From the NCBI GenBank assembly GCA_030248215.1, contig JASANG010003656.1, positions 186,001 through 250,000 of the forward strand: a DNA stretch of 64,000 bases, given 5' to 3'. The translations under genes and the position numbers were made by a program. Positions 60,701-64,000 of the stretch are shown in pieces (the first letter of the stretch is position 1; each line of letters begins with the position of its first letter). This DNA comes from Enoplolaimus lenunculus. Lineage: Eukaryota; Nematoda; Enoplea; Enoplida; Thoracostomopsidae. The notes beneath the pieces were generated by a model. That model ran no database searches and was not told the DNA's origin. It worked only from the letters and a program-made list of their open reading frames with translations.

Positions 60701-63657
60701 TGTAAAAGAACATTTCTTTGCTTCTAAAATCCAGAAGGTTATTCCGTAGGTTGCTAAAGTGATTTCTCTTCTCTCTTTAGAAATTTTAAAAGTGGACATA
60801 TCCCCTGTACACCCTCCCCTCGTATACGCCTAGAGTACGTATACACGCAAACGCGGATATTAAACGTTCGGGTGAAACACAAAAACCAAAGATTAATCAC
60901 AATCCAATCCATATAAGATTTGGTTAGGCATATATGTATACATACATACATACTTACGTATATATGCATACATATATATAATCATGGTGCAACATAATAA
61001 AAAAATACCGGAACCGGATAAGTAATTCGTGTTATAAATTCACATTTACACCCATAGCTTAGCTCTAGTTTAAAGTTTTTGTTAAGCCCCTGTATAAAAT
61101 AGACAATAAACATGCAAAATTAAGTCAATATAAGTCAATCAGTTCCATTATTTGAAGTTTTCGAAAAAAGTTCCCGTAGGTTAGAATACTGGATCCGGAT
61201 GTCGATTTTTGCCGGATCCGGATGTCGATTTTTTTGCCGGATCCGGATGTATCCAGTCACACCTTAATATACCTATATATTTACACGAGTATTGTATACG
61301 TATATATACGTAACGTTGTAACAGAATCATACGAGTCAGATACGTTTTATATGGGCAGCTAGCGAGTAAAAACCAGAAACAGATAGCGACAAACCTTCAG
61401 AAATAAGTTTTAAAAAATTGCAAGCAAAAAATCTACATATATACATTTTAAAACCATGGAATAATTTTATTGAATCACATTTCTACCGGAGTGCAATATC
61501 AGTTGTGAAGGAACGCCAAACCTTCCATACTGTTATCTTGATAAAATCATGAGCGTCACTAAGCATACCAAAATATATGGTCGGATGCAAATTGGTTTGT
61601 TAATCCCACAATAGTATGCAAGTTGCCAAAACTAAACTGCAACCAACACTTAAATACTACAACCAAGAGTGGATAATCGCTATTTAACACGAGTGTGCAA
61701 CTGGGCACATTCTGTGTAGAAAAGAATGTACCCGGCACGCGTTGCGTTTTTGTTCACCCCCCCTTTGTTTAGAGGGGGGTATAACCGGTCCAACCATGGC
61801 ACTTTATGTCTGCGGCGTCAAACATGCACCCCTTATAGTTTAATTTAGGGGTATTCATGTGATAGCGACCCCCCTCTAAACAAAGTGGGTCGGCCAAAAA
61901 CGCAACACCTGGTGGTACATTTTGTACCATGCAGGACCCCAAGAGTTGCACAGTCTTGTATCATGCACTCTTGCTACAACTAACATTAACCGAAGAAATG
62001 GAAACTGTCGTCTGTTTTCGCCTGCTTTTCTTGACATTCTCGCCTGCTTTTCTTGACATTCAAAACATAAAACAAATTACAAGCACAACATAGCAACACC
62101 TAAAACCAGCTCAAATTTCAAAAACCCCATTTCAACTGTAACACTTTCATTACGTACGTACTGTAATAATGATATGACGTAAACTTTATAACATAACATC
62201 AGTACGTACTGTTTTTTGTCATTACGGAAAACAATTAAATCTATTATAGCATTTTATTATAGCCAAATATTCTGTAATTAATTCATATTCGACAAAATAT
62301 AATGAAGTGATTTAGGCTTATGTAAGTAGCAGACTACAAAAATTACTTGATATAGTCTCTCCTGTGTGCAATACTGCACATTTGTAACACTAGCTGTTAC
62401 GATCTAACAACTTTTCAGTATAAACAACATAGTTGCCTGCTTAGAACATGTTAACTACAGATATGCTGCATATTCAAATACAAAACCATACTTGCGTTGC
62501 GGATATCCTCAAGAATATGGGTTGTTGGGTTGATGCTACATTCAGCATTAATATTCATTGCGAATGTCTGCGAACTTGTGCTTACGCAAACTCTTTGTTG
62601 ATTTTTATATCGTTGACAATTTTTAAAAAGCGGATTGCTTTATTTTCGCACAGCATTAAAAGTTACGTATGTCATTAATGCGCAACCACTTTCAGAAATA
62701 ATTTTAACAGGTATTTTGGCTTTGCTAAATTGGTTTTCCTCATTGATGAAAAATCCACTTTCGACAAATCCAAATGTTCGACTTCTACACAAAACACCTC
62801 TGTTTCAATATTGACAACTTCATTCTTTAAATTGGGCAACAATAAAAGACTCACGTACCTAGTATACCTAACTCTAGATCACATTTAACTGGATTTGAAT
62901 AAAATTTTTAAACCGACGTTAACATCTTTGACCCGCTGTCTGTCACGACACAATCTACATTAGGTAAAAAACTAAATAACATTGAACGTTTTTGTATAAC
63001 ATTGCATTCGCAACCAATCGAATAAATTGACACGATTTGATCATAGCTGTCCGTCCAGCATGAACACAAGATGTTGAAAAAATGGATAAAATGACGTCTT
63101 TAAGTAAACACACCAAATGACAATCATACATCAATACATTTACTCGAATAATGGGTAAAATAACGTCTTTACATAAACACATCATATGACAATCACACAT
63201 CAATACATCTCATCGAATCTACACGGAAGGGTTCCAACACGTACTAAGTTTCATTGGGAACAGGAACAAGAAATCAAGTTTTCCGCAAATGCAGTAAGAG
63301 GAACCGCAATTTGAAATAAATTTTATTTATTAACAAGACTACACTGACTGCAACATTCATTTCGAAATAACAACTTTTCAAAAGAACATTTCTAAGCTAA
63401 ATTAATTGTATATAAATAATTTCCTACAAGACCATAAAAATCCGGATCCTGCGTCTTTAAATGCGAGAGCACGAACAGAAATCGAATTTTTGCAGGAATT
63501 CCAGTGAAACCATGCTTAGGATTAAAATATACACTCACCTGAAAACGAGATTCACTAAACGGCAATATCCAAAAAGGCATTTCCGAGGTGTGACATGAAA
63601 ACGCGCCCTCGTCTGCATCTAGACTGACAAATATAATTTCAGCCTGAACTACAGTGC
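54758..63657 (-). CDS. NXN: Nucleoredoxin, eight exons, 5' end outside the window
   Basis: Thioredoxin-family oxidoreductase; in vertebrates it binds Dishevelled and restrains Wnt signalling. Exons (minus): 63539-63657, 59047-59180, 57715-57841, 57205-57448, 56840-56928, 56452-56542, 56090-56199, 54758-55288; phases agree throughout; 480 residues visible. The first two exons are the N-terminal thioredoxin-like domain (EIIFVSLDADEGAF, VRSVPSLIIYDTET, DASKFPW). Next, PAIKPIEVLSSAPL leads to YFAASW, joined across an intron to CPPCKRF: the WCPPC active site is complete. Then LEIIYISSDRTQESF, DMPWLA, IQGIPSLIILDSS and EFPWFPKSVIELTD close the catalytic domain. The third domain has SPSLVLF, EGSDDEISFSKGLLEPLAED and LPLLAIID. 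A Ser/Asn-rich tail of about 115 residues follows, absent from human NXN. Domain order and spacing match the family closely. Missing: the start codon and N-terminal exon(s) beyond 64000. Confidence 0.94.
57921..58326. mobile_element. hAT-like non-autonomous element, CGGAAT word family
   Basis: Ends CAGGGTGCAAAGCGGAAC and, from the right, CAGGGTGCAACCGGAATTCC. Flanks CCGGATAT and CCGGGTAT agree at 7 of 8 positions, an 8-bp duplication as in hAT elements. Subterminal repeats of CGGAAT/CGGAAC. Lies in the nucleoredoxin intron between exons 59047-59180 and 57715-57841. The target itself is a CCGGATAT word of another hAT-like family. Confidence 0.75.
58480..58740. repeat. hAT-like fragments
   Basis: Contains TACCGGATATCGGAACC and, at 58636, the left-end sequence CAGGTTGCAACCGGAATTCC followed by TTTTTACCGGAATT. 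Too broken to delimit. Same nucleoredoxin intron. Confidence 0.5.
59596..60338. repeat. hAT-like sequences with GGTCTCGGTCTCG words
   Basis: GGTCTCGGTCTCGC at about 59619 and 60299, with CCGAGACC inverses at both places; right end GCCCATCCCTG at 60338 (CAGGGATGGGC from outside). Isolated relatives lie at 55520-55610. The left terminus is not clear, so this may be one element or two. In the long nucleoredoxin intron 59181-63538. Confidence 0.5.
60985..61263. repeat. Degenerate hAT-like element, GGATCC word family
   Basis: Left side CATGGTGCAAC then ATACCGGAACCGG; right side has three GGATCCGGATGTCGATTTTT units ending CCAGTCACACCTTAA. Both ends are decayed forms of CAGGGTGYAACC. Confidence 0.45.
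61664..61973. mobile_element. Fold-back element with very long TIRs and 7-bp TSD
   Basis: Flanked on both sides by CTACAAC. The inverted arms are about 120 bases and include CAAGAGTG, GTGTGCAACT, AATGTACC, GTTGCGTTTTTG and CTTTGTTTAGAGGGGGG, leaving a short loop. No ORF. The superfamily is not identified; the arms still match well in blocks. Confidence 0.75.
63082..63219. repeat. 69-bp tandem duplication in nucleoredoxin intron
   Basis: ACGTCTTTA recurs at 63094 and 63163, followed in both copies by AAACACA, ATGACAATCA and ACATCAATACAT. Confidence 0.75.
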
Positions 63658-63785
63658 CTGAAACCAAACAATGAATAGCATAATTAAAACATTGCAACTA
63701 AAAATGTTTTTAATCCGCGGTCTGTGAGTTTTGTCTTTGCTTTTTTATTAACTTATAAACGTCTAATAATAGCTTAAATATGTTC

Positions 63786-64000
63786 CATGGTGAACCGGAT
63801 ATCCGGCTCCGGCTCCGGCAAAAAATCGACATCCGACTCCGGCTCCGGGATTTTAACTTGCCGGATATTATTTTTAAAAACATCAAGAAATTTATACCAT
63901 TATTCGTATTCATGCCACGTACTATGATGATGATGATGATAGCCCTCTTTGAAGCTTCCTTCCTATATTTGGTATCCCAGATGCTTGGCGACGGCAACTG
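63786..64000. repeat. hAT-like left end, CCGGCT word family
   Basis: Starts CATGGTGAACCGGATATCC then GGCTCCGGCTCCGGC, the same subterminal array as the element at 45499. It may run past the window end; an ATG-repeat (ATGATGATG) lies at 63924-63940. Confidence 0.5.

Noticed and set aside
1-64000. CRISPR arrays, operons, bacterial signals
   Set aside because: Spliced animal genes and animal transposons throughout; the tandem arrays lack spacer structure.
1-64000. LTR retrotransposons, endogenous viruses, Polintons
   Set aside because: No gag, protease, integrase, envelope or capsid motifs and no paired LTRs seen; the only reverse transcriptase belongs to the LINE at 11353-14274.

Overview
The window is animal nuclear DNA from an invertebrate. 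It is AT-rich, its genes have short exons with GT-AG introns, and it is crowded with small non-autonomous DNA transposons. The muscarinic receptor here is of the GAR-2/mAChR-B kind, a type I know from invertebrates and not from vertebrates. Phylum cannot be fixed from sequence alone. Most real genes are spliced into exons too short to appear as long ORFs; I assembled them by matching splice-site phase and family alignment.

Layout: (1) 73-2838 (+), a two-exon SoxB-type transcription factor whose intron cuts the start of the HMG box. (2) 2.8-21.7 kb, mainly intergenic: a 33-bp minisatellite, hairpin MITEs, a broken CR1/L2-type LINE inserted into a MITE, a 158-bp tandem duplication and 8-bp-TSD MITEs. 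(3) 21697-22779 (-), LSm3, complete in four exons. (4) 23819-29234 (+), a secreted acidic protein with two ShKT-like cysteine modules, head-to-head with LSm3. (5) 29920-37990 (-), a complete seven-exon muscarinic receptor, tail-to-tail with gene 4, with a third cytoplasmic loop of about 830 residues. (6) 38-54.7 kb, no recognised gene; nested repeats, several hAT-like, some with intact target-site duplications. (7) 54758 to beyond 63657 (-), nucleoredoxin, eight exons visible and the 5' end outside the window.

The genes show no obvious common pathway: a neural-type transcription factor, a spliceosome/decay ring subunit, a secreted peptide, an acetylcholine GPCR and a redox regulator. Only the LSm3/ShKT pair, with about 1.04 kb between start codons, suggests shared regulatory DNA. 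The most unusual material is in the repeats: several transposon families built on one plan, terminal inverted repeats followed by arrays of a short CG-rich word, with a different word in each family.

Weak candidate exons (5.8, 6.8, 40.7 and 53-54.4 kb) are reported with low confidence. No LTR, retroviral or Polinton-like element was recognised.
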